A DNA stretch of 64,000 nt, taken from positions 19,688 through 83,687 of the forward strand of contig NZ_VWRN01000068.1 of assembly GCF_008632125.1 (NCBI RefSeq). The letters run 5' to 3'. The stretch comes from Cupriavidus cauae. Its GTDB lineage: Bacteria > Pseudomonadota > Gammaproteobacteria > Burkholderiales > Burkholderiaceae. Both the position numbers and the translations under genes were made by a program. Under the pieces are notes generated by a model. The model saw only the letters and a program-made list of their open reading frames with translations. It ran no database searches and was not told the DNA's origin. Of the stretch, positions 8,335 to 16,375 are shown one piece after another. Each line of letters begins with the position of its first letter. Within the stretch, counting starts at the first letter, position 1.

Positions 8335-9528
8335 ATGACTCCCAAGCTGATCCGTACCGCGCTGCTGTCCGCGCTCCTGATGGGCGCCACCGCGCTGGCC
8401 CAGGCCCAGTCCACCATCCGCATCGGCGCGCCGCTCGCGTTGACCGGAGGCCTGGCCGACGAAGGCAAGAAGCAGCAGGTCGCCTATGACATGTGGCTCA
8501 AGCGGGTCAACGCGGCCGGCGGCATCAATGTCGGCGGCACCCGGCGCAAGGTGGAGCTGATCACCTACGATTACCAGTCCGACGAGAAGCGCGCGCAGCA
8601 GATGGCCGAGAAGCTGATCACGCAGGACAAGGTCGAATTCCTGACCGCGCCCTTCGGCTCCGGACATACCAAGGTTGTCGCGGGCGTGGCCGAGCGCTAT
8701 GGCATTCCCGTCATGGCGTCGGCCGCGTCGTCGGAGTCGGTGTTCGACCAGGGCTACAAATACCTGTTCGGCACGCTGGCACCGAACGGCGGCCTGGTCG
8801 ATTCGATGATCCGCACCTTCACCGCACAGATGCCCACGGTCAAGAAGATCGCGATCCTCGGCCGCGAGGACGTGTTTCCGCGCTCGATGGCCGCGACCAT
8901 GAAGGCACATGCCGAGAAGGCCGGGCTCAAGGTCGTCCACAACGAATATTTCCCGGTGGGAGCGCTCGACCATTCCGCGTCGCTGTCGCGCATCAAGGCA
9001 TCGGGCGCCGAGTGGATCTATATCACCGGCTACACCAAGGACCTGATCCTGGTGCGCAAGCAGATGGCCGATCTGGGCACGACCGCGCCGATCATCACGA
9101 TGATCACCGGTCCGGCCTACCGCGAGTTCATCGATGCGCTGGGCCCGCTCGCCAACAACGTCAGCAGCGCGACCTGGTGGCATCCGTCGTCGCAATACAA
9201 GGCGGACGATGTGTTCGGTTCGACCAAGGCGTTCTACGACGAGTTCGTCGCCCGCGAGAAGCACGACCCCGACTATGTGCACGCCTCCGCGGCGGCGGCG
9301 CTGATCGCGCTGCAGAAGGCCATCGAGAAGGCGGGCAGCACGCAGGGCGCCAAGGTGCGCGACGCGCTGGCCTCGCTCGATGCGATGACGTTCTACGGCC
9401 CGGTCAAGTTCGGCCCCAATGGCATGAATGCCGGGCGCGACCTGCCGATCATCCAGGTCCAGTCGGGCAAGGTGGCCGTGCTGTATCCGCAAGCCGTCAA
9501 GCAGGCCGACCTCGTCGCCGTGCGCTGA
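8335..9528 (+). CDS. ABC transporter periplasmic binding protein (branched-chain/LivJ type)
   Basis: A 397-residue type-I periplasmic binding protein. The ATG at 8335 gives a clean Sec signal peptide (LIRTALLSALLMGATALAQAQS), then mature sequence starting STIRIGAPLALTGGLADEGKKQQ, typical of the Leu/Ile/Val or amide-binding family. It is followed by two permease and two ATPase genes, giving a complete five-component importer. Because it sits between a Mo hydroxylase and a DUF1116 gene, the ligand is likely the substrate of that hydroxylase rather than an amino acid. The ligand is not predictable from sequence alone. Confidence 0.9.
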   Translation: MTPKLIRTALLSALLMGATALAQAQSTIRIGAPLALTGGLADEGKKQQVAYDMWLKRVNAAGGINVGGTRRKVELITYDYQSDEKRAQQMAEKLITQDKVEFLTAPFGSGHTKVVAGVAERYGIPVMASAASSESVFDQGYKYLFGTLAPNGGLVDSMIRTFTAQMPTVKKIAILGREDVFPRSMAATMKAHAEKAGLKVVHNEYFPVGALDHSASLSRIKASGAEWIYITGYTKDLILVRKQMADLGTTAPIITMITGPAYREFIDALGPLANNVSSATWWHPSSQYKADDVFGSTKAFYDEFVAREKHDPDYVHASAAAALIALQKAIEKAGSTQGAKVRDALASLDAMTFYGPVKFGPNGMNAGRDLPIIQVQSGKVAVLYPQAVKQADLVAVR

Positions 9529-9552
9529 CACGGACCGCCGGAAGCCACCGCC

Positions 9553-10416
9553 ATGAGTCTCTACGCACAAATCGTCGTCAACGGCCTGATGCTGGGCGCG
9601 CTGTACGCCTGCATCGCCGTCGGCTTTTCGCTGGTCTGGGGCGTGCTGAACGTGATCAACATGCTGCACGGGTCGTTCATCGTGCTGGGGGGCTATCTGG
9701 CCTACTTCGCGTGGCTGCACTGGCAGGTCAGTCCCTTCGTGATGCTGCTGGTGGTATCGGTGGGATTGTTCCTGCTCGGCTTCCTGCTGCAGTACGGGCT
9801 GGTCAACCGGGTCGTGTCGCAGCCGGTGCTGACCACGCTGACGCTGACCTTCGGCCTGGACATGATCCTCTACAACCTGATGAACGTGTGGTTCGACGCG
9901 ACGCCGCGCCGGATTTCGCTGGACCTTGGGCGGCTGGACCTGAACGGCGTGATCGTGCCGAACGACCGGCTGCTGGCGATGCTGCTGGCGCTGGCGATGA
10001 CCGGCGTGCTCTATCTGGTGCTGCGCAGCTCGCGCATCGGCCGCGCGATCGTCGCGGTGCGGATGGACCGTGATGCCGCCACGCTGATGGGCATTCGCGT
10101 GGGCCGCGTCTACGCGATCACGTTCGGCATCGGCGCGCTGATGGCCGGCGCCTGCGGCGTGCTGATGTCGGTGGTGTTCCCGATCACCACCAATATCACC
10201 GGGCTGCTGCTCGGCAAGGCCTTCGTGATCTGCGTGATCGGCGGGCTCGGCACGGTGCCGGGCGCGCTGGTCGGCGGCCTCGCACTGGGGCTGATCGAGA
10301 GTGTGGCGGGCAACTTCCTGGGGGCGCAGAGCGCGATCCTGGTCGGCTCGCTGCTGATGCTGGTGCTGTTGATGACGCGGCCCACCGGGCTGATCGGCAA
10401 GCGAGGGTACCAATGA
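9553..10416 (+). CDS. ABC transporter permease, LivH type
   Basis: A 287-residue integral membrane permease with about eight hydrophobic segments. It has the LivH signature near the N-terminus (GLMLGALYACIAVGFSLVWGVLNVINMLHGS) and the cytoplasmic coupling loop GRAIVAVRMDRDAATLMGI. It pairs with the LivM-type permease, with which it overlaps by four bases (ATGA at 10413-10416). It forms the transmembrane channel of the importer served by the upstream binding protein. Confidence 0.92.
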   Translation: MSLYAQIVVNGLMLGALYACIAVGFSLVWGVLNVINMLHGSFIVLGGYLAYFAWLHWQVSPFVMLLVVSVGLFLLGFLLQYGLVNRVVSQPVLTTLTLTFGLDMILYNLMNVWFDATPRRISLDLGRLDLNGVIVPNDRLLAMLLALAMTGVLYLVLRSSRIGRAIVAVRMDRDAATLMGIRVGRVYAITFGIGALMAGACGVLMSVVFPITTNITGLLLGKAFVICVIGGLGTVPGALVGGLALGLIESVAGNFLGAQSAILVGSLLMLVLLMTRPTGLIGKRGYQ

Positions 10417-11414
10417 ACGCCAACCGTTCCCGCTTCCCCGCGCGCGGCGCGCATCTGCTGTTCGCCGGCGGCGTGCTGTTGCTGGCCGCGATGCCGTTCC
10501 TGGCCGACAACTACTTCGTGCGGCTCGCCACGTTCGTCTGCATGTACGGCGCGCTGGCGCTGTCGTGGAACTTCATCGGCGGCTATGCCGGCTATCCGTC
10601 GTTCTCCACCGCGGCCTTTGTCGGCCTGGGCAGCTATGTCGGCGGCCTGCTGCAGAACGCGGGCGTGCCGATGGTGCTCGCCTGGCTGGGCGCGACCGTG
10701 TTCGTCAGCCTGTTCGCCGCGTTGCTTGGCGGCGCAATCCTGCGGATGAAGGGCCATTACTTCGCGATCGGGTCGATCACGCTGGTCGAGGTGCTGCGCA
10801 TGGTCGCCTCGCTGTGGGTCGATGTGACCGGCGGCGGTGACGGGCTCAATATCCGCATCCTCGGCGGCGGCCCGGACTTCGCCGGCCGTGTCTTCCTGTA
10901 CGCGATGCTGGCGGTGATGCTGTGCGCGTGGGCCACCACGCTGGCGGTCGAGCGCTCGCGGCTCGGCTTCGGCCTGCGCTGCATCAGCCAGAACGAGGAG
11001 GCCGCCGATATGGTTGGCATCGACACCAACCGCTACAAGACCGCGGCCTACACACTGTCGGCCGTCTATTGCGGCACCGTCGGCGCCATCTACGCGTCGT
11101 GGGTCTCGTATATCGCGCCGACCGACGCGTTCGGCATCCTGCTGACGCTGAAGGTGCCCGTGATGGCGATGCTGGGAGGACTTGGCACAGTGTACGGGCC
11201 GCTGGTCGGCGCCACCGCCTTCGTGCTGATGGAGGAAACCATCTGGGCGCGCTTTCTCGACTACCACCAGGCGATCCTCGGCGTGGTGATCGTGCTGCTG
11301 ATCTTCTTCCTGCCGGGCGGCCTGCTGAAGATCGACTATCGGCGCGGGCTGGCACGCATCCGATCGGCCGCCTGGGCGCGCGCCGGCCGCGCCACCGCGA
11401 CGGAGGTGCGCTGA
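10413..11414 (+). CDS. ABC transporter permease, LivM type
   Basis: A 333-residue permease of the LivM family. It shows multiple membrane helices, the conserved GYPSFSTAAFVGLGSYVGG segment and the coupling loop SRLGFGLRCISQNEEAADMVGI. It ends with the typical LLGGLGTV-like turn followed by a final helix (QAILGVVIVLLIFFLPGGLL). The stop codon overlaps the start of the following ATPase gene by one base. It is part of the five-gene importer in the Mo-hydroxylase operon. Confidence 0.92.
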   Translation: MNANRSRFPARGAHLLFAGGVLLLAAMPFLADNYFVRLATFVCMYGALALSWNFIGGYAGYPSFSTAAFVGLGSYVGGLLQNAGVPMVLAWLGATVFVSLFAALLGGAILRMKGHYFAIGSITLVEVLRMVASLWVDVTGGGDGLNIRILGGGPDFAGRVFLYAMLAVMLCAWATTLAVERSRLGFGLRCISQNEEAADMVGIDTNRYKTAAYTLSAVYCGTVGAIYASWVSYIAPTDAFGILLTLKVPVMAMLGGLGTVYGPLVGATAFVLMEETIWARFLDYHQAILGVVIVLLIFFLPGGLLKIDYRRGLARIRSAAWARAGRATATEVR

Positions 11415-12208
11415 TGGGCAAGCTGCTGGAGGTCCAGGCACTGGACAAGCATTTCGGCGGGTTGCATGCGACCCGCGAGGTCAGCTTCGCGCTGGAGGAA
11501 GGCGAGATCGTCGGACTGATCGGACCGAACGGCGCGGGCAAGACCACGCTGGTCAATCTGATCACCGGCGTGGTGCGCGCCGACGGCGGCTCGGTGGTGT
11601 TCCGCGGCCGGGACGTGACCGCGCAGCGGCCGTGGCAGGCGGCCCGCAGCGGCCTGGCGCGGACCTTCCAGATCGTGCAGCCGTTTCCGCAGATGACGGT
11701 GCTCGAGAACGTCTGCGCCGGCGCGCTGTTCGCGGGCCACGCGGCGAGCCTGGCGCAGGCCGAGCGCGACGCGATGGACCATCTCGAATTCGTCGGCCTC
11801 GCGCACGAGGCGCGGCGCCCGGCCACCGCGCTGACGCTGCCGTCGCGCAAGCGGCTGGAACTGGCCAAAAGCCTGGCGATGCGGCCGCGCCTGCTGCTGC
11901 TCGACGAGGTCAACGCGGGGCTGAACAGCGCCGAGATCGACCAGGCGCTGGCGTTGATGCGCGCGATCGCGGCGCGCGGCGTCACCATCCTGCTGATCGA
12001 ACATCTGATGAAGGTCGTGATGTCCCTGAGCCAGCGCATCCTGGTGCTGCATCAGGGCGAACTGATCGCGCAGGGCGAGCCGCAGGCCGTGATCCGCGAC
12101 GCGCGCGTGGTGGAGGCCTATCTGGGCAGCAAGTTTGCCGCGCGCCAGGCGGCGCATGGCGTAGCCGCGACGCCGGCGGCGGACACCACCACGGAGGTCC
12201 ACCGATGA
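11414..12208 (+). CDS. ABC transporter ATPase, LivG type
   Basis: A 264-residue ATPase with Walker A GPNGAGKTT, a Q-loop FQIVQPFPQMTVLENV, the Walker B segment LLLLDEVNAGLN and the switch histidine in LLIEHLMKVV. One point is odd. The usual LSGGQ-like signature (LSYGQ or LPYGD in LivG) reads LTLPSRKRLELAKS here, a weaker signature that is nevertheless seen in some LivG proteins. The ATG at 11414 overlaps the permease stop by one base. It works as a heterodimer with the LivF-type ATPase that follows. Confidence 0.9.
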   Translation: MGKLLEVQALDKHFGGLHATREVSFALEEGEIVGLIGPNGAGKTTLVNLITGVVRADGGSVVFRGRDVTAQRPWQAARSGLARTFQIVQPFPQMTVLENVCAGALFAGHAASLAQAERDAMDHLEFVGLAHEARRPATALTLPSRKRLELAKSLAMRPRLLLLDEVNAGLNSAEIDQALALMRAIAARGVTILLIEHLMKVVMSLSQRILVLHQGELIAQGEPQAVIRDARVVEAYLGSKFAARQAAHGVAATPAADTTTEVHR

Positions 12209-12993
12209 ACGTCCAAACCCGCGTCGCCATGGGCGCTCGCACCAGTGCCGCGCCCGCCGGCGCCGCCGCGCCCCTCAACACGCCGCTGCTGGAGATTGCC
12301 GGGCTGCGCGCCGGCTACGGCGACGTGCAGGTGCTGTGGGGCATCGACCTGCAGGTGCCGGCCGGCGAGATCACCTGCATCGTCGGCTCCAACGGCGCCG
12401 GCAAGTCCACGCTGCTGCGGACGATCTCCGGCATGGTCAAGCCCTCGGGCGGGCGACTCGCGTTTGCCGGCAAGGACATGACCGGCGCCAGTCCCGACGC
12501 GATGCTGCGCGCCGGCGTCGCGCATGTGCCCGAAGGGCGGCGGCTGTTCCGCGGCCTGTCGATACGCGACAACCTGCTGCTTGGCGCGTATCTGCGCAGC
12601 GACAGCCGCGCCGACATCGAGGCAGACCTCGACTTCGTCTTCACCATGTTTCCGATCCTGAAGACGCGCCAGAAGCAGGATGCCACCACGCTGTCCGGCG
12701 GCGAGCAGCAGATGTGCGCGATCGGTCGCGGCATCATGTCGCGCCCGCAACTGCTGATGATCGACGAGCTGTCGCTGGGGCTGGCCCCGCGTGCGGTCGA
12801 GAACCTGGGCGAGGCGCTGCTGCAGATCAACCGCGCGGGGCTGACCATCCTGCTGGTCGAGCAGGATGTGCTGACGGCGTTCGAGCTGGCCCGCCATGCA
12901 AACGTGGTCGAGACCGGACGCATCTCGCTTGCAGGCGACACGCGCGTGCTGGCCGACGATCCCCGTGTGCGCCAGGCCTATATGGGGATGTGA
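12205..12993 (+). CDS. ABC transporter ATPase, LivF type
   Basis: A 262-residue ATPase with Walker A GSNGAGKST, signature LSGGEQQMCAIGRG, Walker B LLMIDELSLGL and switch histidine replaced by Gln/Glu context (LLVEQDV), which is usual for LivF. The first about 28 residues (MNVQTRVAMG then an Ala/Pro-rich stretch) extend beyond the normal family start at LLEIAGLRAGYG. The ATG at 12205 overlaps the LivG stop (ATGA) and is preceded by GGAGG, so the extension appears real. Confidence 0.9.
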   Translation: MNVQTRVAMGARTSAAPAGAAAPLNTPLLEIAGLRAGYGDVQVLWGIDLQVPAGEITCIVGSNGAGKSTLLRTISGMVKPSGGRLAFAGKDMTGASPDAMLRAGVAHVPEGRRLFRGLSIRDNLLLGAYLRSDSRADIEADLDFVFTMFPILKTRQKQDATTLSGGEQQMCAIGRGIMSRPQLLMIDELSLGLAPRAVENLGEALLQINRAGLTILLVEQDVLTAFELARHANVVETGRISLAGDTRVLADDPRVRQAYMGM

Positions 12994-12999
12994 GGCGGC

Positions 13000-14301
13000 A
13001 TGAGAATGGCAATGGACGCGATCGATGCCAATGAAGCGGACCGCCGCGCCGCCAATGCGCGCGTGCTGGCGCGGCTCGTCTCGGTGCAACCCGCGTGGAC
13101 GGCCGTAAGACCCGCGCGCGAGGCGCTCGGTCTGGAGCACCACACCCTGCTGCACGCCGGCCCGCCGCTGACGGACCCGTGCCGGCCGCCGGCACCGCTG
13201 CTCGCTTCGGCCGTGCTGTGCTGCCTGCACGAGGGCTGGGCGAGCGATGCGATGGCGGCCGAGCGCGCGATTGCATCCGGGCGCATTGCGTTGCGGCCGG
13301 CGCAGGACTTCGGCGCCGTCACGCCGCTGGCCGCGTTGATTTCGCCTTCCTCGGCGCTGGTGGAGGTCGCCGACGTCGCGGCTCCAGCCGCGTACTGCCC
13401 GCGTGCCCGGGCGTGGTCGCTGCTGGGCAGCGGCGCGGGGCCGCAGTTGCGCTTCGGCAGCCGGGATCCCGCGATCCTGCCCAGGCTGGCGTGGCGCGAT
13501 GGCCCGCTGGCGCGCCGGCTGAGCGCCGTGCTGGCCGCCGGGCCGCTGCCCCTGCTGCCGCTGGCGGCGGCGGGACTGGCCGGTGGCGACGATCTGCATG
13601 CGCGTACCGTCGTGGCCAACGCGGCCCTGTGCGAGCGGCTGATCCCGGCGCTGGACACCCTTCCCGACGTGGCGGCCGACGCCACCGGCGAAGCAGACGC
13701 GTACGCGCTGGCGCAGATGCTGCGCCAGACGCCGCTGTTTTTCCTGACGCTTTGGATGGCGGCCTGCCACCTGATGCTCGAACGCGCCGCCGATGGCGGC
13801 CGCGACGCGGCGTCGACCCTCGTCGTGGCGCTGGCCGGCAATGGGCAGCAGGCTGGCATCCGGCTGGCTGGCCAGCCGCATCGATGGCATACCGCGGCTG
13901 CCGCCGCACCGGTCGGGCCGCCGCTGAACGCATCGGCGGCCGCGGCCACCGCCTCGCCGGTAATCGGCGACAGCGGCGTCATCGATGTGTTGGGCTGTGG
14001 CGGGCAGGCATTGACCGGAGCGCCGGAGATCGCCACCGTGCTGGCGCCATGGTTGCCGGCCGACTGGCGCAAGCGGTCCGGAACCCTGCTGGCGGGCCGG
14101 CATCCGGGCCTGGCGCCGCAAGGGCTGGCCGTGGGCCTCGATGCCGCACGCGTCGCCGCGGGTTGCGAGCCGCTGACCGCGATCGCCATGATCGATGCCG
14201 CCGGGGAACGGGGCCTGCTCGGCCGCGGGCTGTTCGTGCCGCCCGCGACCCTGTTCGCGCAGGCCGCGCGGGACATCGCGGCAGCGGCCGGCGAGGCCTG
14301 A
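13000..14301 (+). CDS. DUF1116 (YlbE/AllG-like) protein
   Basis: A 433-residue protein of the DUF1116 family. In E. coli this family is represented by YlbE (AllG), part of the FdrA-YlbE-YlbF set linked to oxamate carbamoyltransferase in allantoin breakdown. Recognisable parts are the NEADRRAANARVLARLVSVQP start, FLTLWMAACHLMLERAADG in the middle, and the late VDVLGCGGQ-like and PAPPATLFAQAARDIA-like segments. No fdrA-like partner is visible in the window, so the protein stands alone at the end of the Mo-hydroxylase/ABC operon. It supports a ureide or carbamoyl step in that pathway, but the reaction is not known. Confidence 0.75.
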   Translation: MRMAMDAIDANEADRRAANARVLARLVSVQPAWTAVRPAREALGLEHHTLLHAGPPLTDPCRPPAPLLASAVLCCLHEGWASDAMAAERAIASGRIALRPAQDFGAVTPLAALISPSSALVEVADVAAPAAYCPRARAWSLLGSGAGPQLRFGSRDPAILPRLAWRDGPLARRLSAVLAAGPLPLLPLAAAGLAGGDDLHARTVVANAALCERLIPALDTLPDVAADATGEADAYALAQMLRQTPLFFLTLWMAACHLMLERAADGGRDAASTLVVALAGNGQQAGIRLAGQPHRWHTAAAAAPVGPPLNASAAAATASPVIGDSGVIDVLGCGGQALTGAPEIATVLAPWLPADWRKRSGTLLAGRHPGLAPQGLAVGLDAARVAAGCEPLTAIAMIDAAGERGLLGRGLFVPPATLFAQAARDIAAAAGEA

Positions 14302-14360
14302 CGCCGCCGGGCCATTGCGGGCGCCGATTTCGCCACGCAGCGCCGGGTTGGTCCCTGCGC

Positions 14361-14389
14361 TTGCCGCCACTGTGCCGTCCCCCTATAGT
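14361..14389 (+). promoter_or_regulatory. Sigma-70-type promoter for folE-bluf
   Basis: TTGCCG (14361-14366), a 17-bp spacer and TATAGT (14384-14389) form a good housekeeping promoter. Transcription would start near 14396, which makes an upstream in-frame ATG at 14397 unlikely to be used and favours the ATG at 14421. Confidence 0.7.
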
Positions 14390-14420
14390 CGGGCCAATGT
14401 CCTTCAACTCGGGAAACGGC

Positions 14421-15185
14421 ATGACCACCAGCGATTCCGCTCCGAAACGGCAAGCAGCCGGCGCCTCGACGCCCGTCGTGGCCGACGCGCGCGGCCACGT
14501 CGTCGAGCAACCGGTGTCGGAGCGCATCCGCGCCCGGCTTCTCGCCGCGCGCCAGCGCTTCCACGCCAACGACAATATCTCGCGCTTCATCGAGCCGGGC
14601 GAGCTCGACCAGTTGTCGAAGGAGGTCGAGAACCGGCTGGCCGACGTGCTGCGCAGCCTGGTGATCGATATCGACAACGATCACAACACGCAGGAGACCG
14701 CGCGCCGCGTCGCCAAGATGTACCTGAAGGAAATTTTCGCCGGCCGCTATGTGCATGCGCCGAGCGTGACGGAATTTCCCAATGTCGAGCAGCTCAGCGA
14801 GCTGATGATCGTCGGTCCGATCCGCGTGCGCAGCGCGTGTTCGCACCACCTGTGTCCGATCATCGGCAAGCTGTGGGTGGGCGTCATGCCGAACCAGCAC
14901 TCGAACCTGATCGGCCTGTCCAAATATGCGCGGCTGGCCGAATGGATCATGTGCCGGCCGCAGATCCAGGAAGAAGCAGTCAGCCAGATGGCGGACCTGC
15001 TGCAGCAGAAGATGAATCCGGACGGCCTGGCCATCGTGATGGAGGCCGAGCACTTCTGCATGCACTGGCGCGGCGTGCGCGATACCGACGCCAAGATGAC
15101 CAACAGCGTGATGCGCGGCTCCTTCCTGAAGAACGACAGCCTGCGGCGCGAATTCCTGACCCTGCTCAATCTGAACCGCGGCTGA
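14421..15185 (+). CDS. folE: GTP cyclohydrolase I
   Basis: A 254-residue GTP cyclohydrolase I, which converts GTP to dihydroneopterin triphosphate, the first step to folate and pterins. The zinc ligands C140, H143 and C213 are in RSACSHHLCPIIGK and AEHFCMHWRGVRD, and the QETARRVAKMYLKEIF helix is typical. The start is set at 14421 (GGGAAA upstream, promoter just before). The N-terminal about 45 residues are a variable extension. The variant motif SHHLCP and the MHWRGV segment suggest a divergent, second-copy FolE rather than the standard folate enzyme. It is followed after 11 bases by a BLUF photoreceptor gene. Confidence 0.93.
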   Translation: MTTSDSAPKRQAAGASTPVVADARGHVVEQPVSERIRARLLAARQRFHANDNISRFIEPGELDQLSKEVENRLADVLRSLVIDIDNDHNTQETARRVAKMYLKEIFAGRYVHAPSVTEFPNVEQLSELMIVGPIRVRSACSHHLCPIIGKLWVGVMPNQHSNLIGLSKYARLAEWIMCRPQIQEEAVSQMADLLQQKMNPDGLAIVMEAEHFCMHWRGVRDTDAKMTNSVMRGSFLKNDSLRREFLTLLNLNRG

Positions 15186-15196
15186 AGGAGGCCATC

Positions 15197-15640
15197 ATGC
15201 TAGTTCGTCTGCTTTACGCGAGCCGCGCCCGCCAGCCCGCCGACGAGGATCTGGTCGATACCATCGTCGCCACCAGCATCGAGCGCAATCCGCCGCAAGG
15301 CATCACCGGGGTGCTGTGCTACGGCAACGGTGTGTTCCTGCAGGCCCTGGAGGGCGCCCGCGCCGAGGTGTCGGCGCTCTATCACCGGATCGCACAGGAC
15401 CCGCGGCACGAGGACGTGGTGCTGCTGCACTACGAGGAAATCGCCGAGCGGGAATTTGCCGGCTGGGCGATGGGGCTGGTCGATACCTGCCGCATCAATA
15501 CCGCCACGCTGCTGAAGTATTTCCCGCGGGCGGAGTTCGATCCGTACCGCACCAGCGGCCGCGCCTCGCTGGCGCTGCTGGGCGAATTGATCGCCGGGAA
15601 TGCGGTGGTGGCGCGCAGCGCGGAACGGCCGCGTTATTGA
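15197..15640 (+). CDS. BLUF-domain blue-light sensor (FAD)
   Basis: A 147-residue stand-alone BLUF protein. The flavin-contacting residues Y7, N31 and Q49 have the same spacing (24 and 18) as Y21, N45 and Q63 of AppA. The core reads LVRLLYASRA, NPPQGITGVLCYGNGVFLQALEGA and DPRHEDVVLLHYEEIAEREFAGWAMGL. Short BLUF proteins usually act by protein-protein contact. The gene follows folE by 11 bases, with an AAGGAGG site overlapping the folE end, so the two are probably co-translated. A light-dependent effect on FolE or on another partner is inference. Confidence 0.95.
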   Translation: MLVRLLYASRARQPADEDLVDTIVATSIERNPPQGITGVLCYGNGVFLQALEGARAEVSALYHRIAQDPRHEDVVLLHYEEIAEREFAGWAMGLVDTCRINTATLLKYFPRAEFDPYRTSGRASLALLGELIAGNAVVARSAERPRY

Positions 15641-15799
15641 ACCGTTGCCGTTTAGGGTTCGATGGCCGCCGAGCGGTCGGTGGTGGCCGTCGCGGGATCG
15701 CTGACCACCGAAGGGTCGCCGACCATCGACGGCCAGCGAGGGTGAATCAGGCCGCCGCGCGAAGGCAGGGCGGCCCGCCAGCGCCGATCAGGCGCGGGT

Positions 15800-15843
15800 C
15801 ATACGCCAGTCATGCGCCGGTGATGCGCCGGTGACGCGCCGGC
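15800..15843. repeat. 11-bp tandem repeat between convergent genes
   Basis: Four 11-bp units (CATACGCCAGT, CATGCGCCGGT, GATGCGCCGGT, GACGCGCCGGC) start at 15800, 15811, 15822 and 15833. They lie between the bluf gene and the convergent lipoprotein gene. The preceding 15641-15799 is non-coding and also contains loose repeats of GACCACCGA/GACCATCGA type. Confidence 0.85.
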
Positions 15844-15850
15844 CAGGCCG

Positions 15851-16036
15851 TCAGTCCTTGCCGAGCTCGTGGCCGATATAACCGCCGACCGCTGCGCCGC
15901 CGATGGTGCCCCACGGGCTGCCGTCACTGACCTCGTGGCCGATTGCGCCGCCGGCGACCGCGCCGCCCAGCGTACAGCCCTGCATCGAGATGGTCATCGC
16001 GCCCGCCGCAACGAGCGTCGCTATCAGCTTCCACAT
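15851..16036 (-). CDS. Small glycine-zipper lipoprotein (OsmB-like)
   Basis: A 61-residue protein with a type II signal peptide: a hydrophobic stretch and then SMQGC with the lipidated cysteine at position 21. The mature part is a glycine zipper (GGAVAGGAIGHEV, then GTIGGAAVGGYIGHELGKD), like OsmB and other small osmotically induced outer-membrane lipoproteins. It is monocistronic. Function beyond envelope association is not known. Confidence 0.85.
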   Translation of the reverse strand: MWKLIATLVAAGAMTISMQGCTLGGAVAGGAIGHEVSDGSPWGTIGGAAVGGYIGHELGKD

Positions 16037-16240
16037 GATGATCTCCTGAGCGGCGTGTTGCCGCCTGATGCGTCCAGCTTAGGCCCGGCCGGCGCGGCGT
16101 CGATTCGGCCCCGGGCTGAATTGCCTGTAGGAAAGGGACGACACCCCGGGCGGCGGCCGTGTCACAGCCGGCGCCGCGCTCGTGCCCCGCTGGCGCCCCT
16201 GCCTGCGCCGCGCTTGTGCCCCGCTTGGCGCCACTGCCTG

Positions 16241-16273
16241 TGCCTCGCTTGTGCCTCGCTTGTGCGCTGCCGC
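16241..16273. repeat. Short 11-bp direct repeats upstream of the isomerase gene
   Basis: TGCCTCGCTTG occurs at 16241 and 16252 in tandem, followed by a third diverged unit. Related TGCCCCGCTTG-like pieces occur at about 16190-16230. The stretch 16037-16375 lies between two divergently transcribed genes and shows no convincing gene. Confidence 0.6.
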
Positions 16274-16375
16274 ATGCCGCGCCGGCATGCCCGCCATGCC
16301 GAGGCCGCGCTTGAGCGGCACCGGGACTCCGCGCGATCATCGTGGCGTCGCTGCAGCGCCCCACGAGGAGACACG

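Noticed and set aside
14397..14420. Upstream in-frame ATG for folE
   Set aside because: It would lie at the expected transcription start; ATG 14421 has a better ribosome site.
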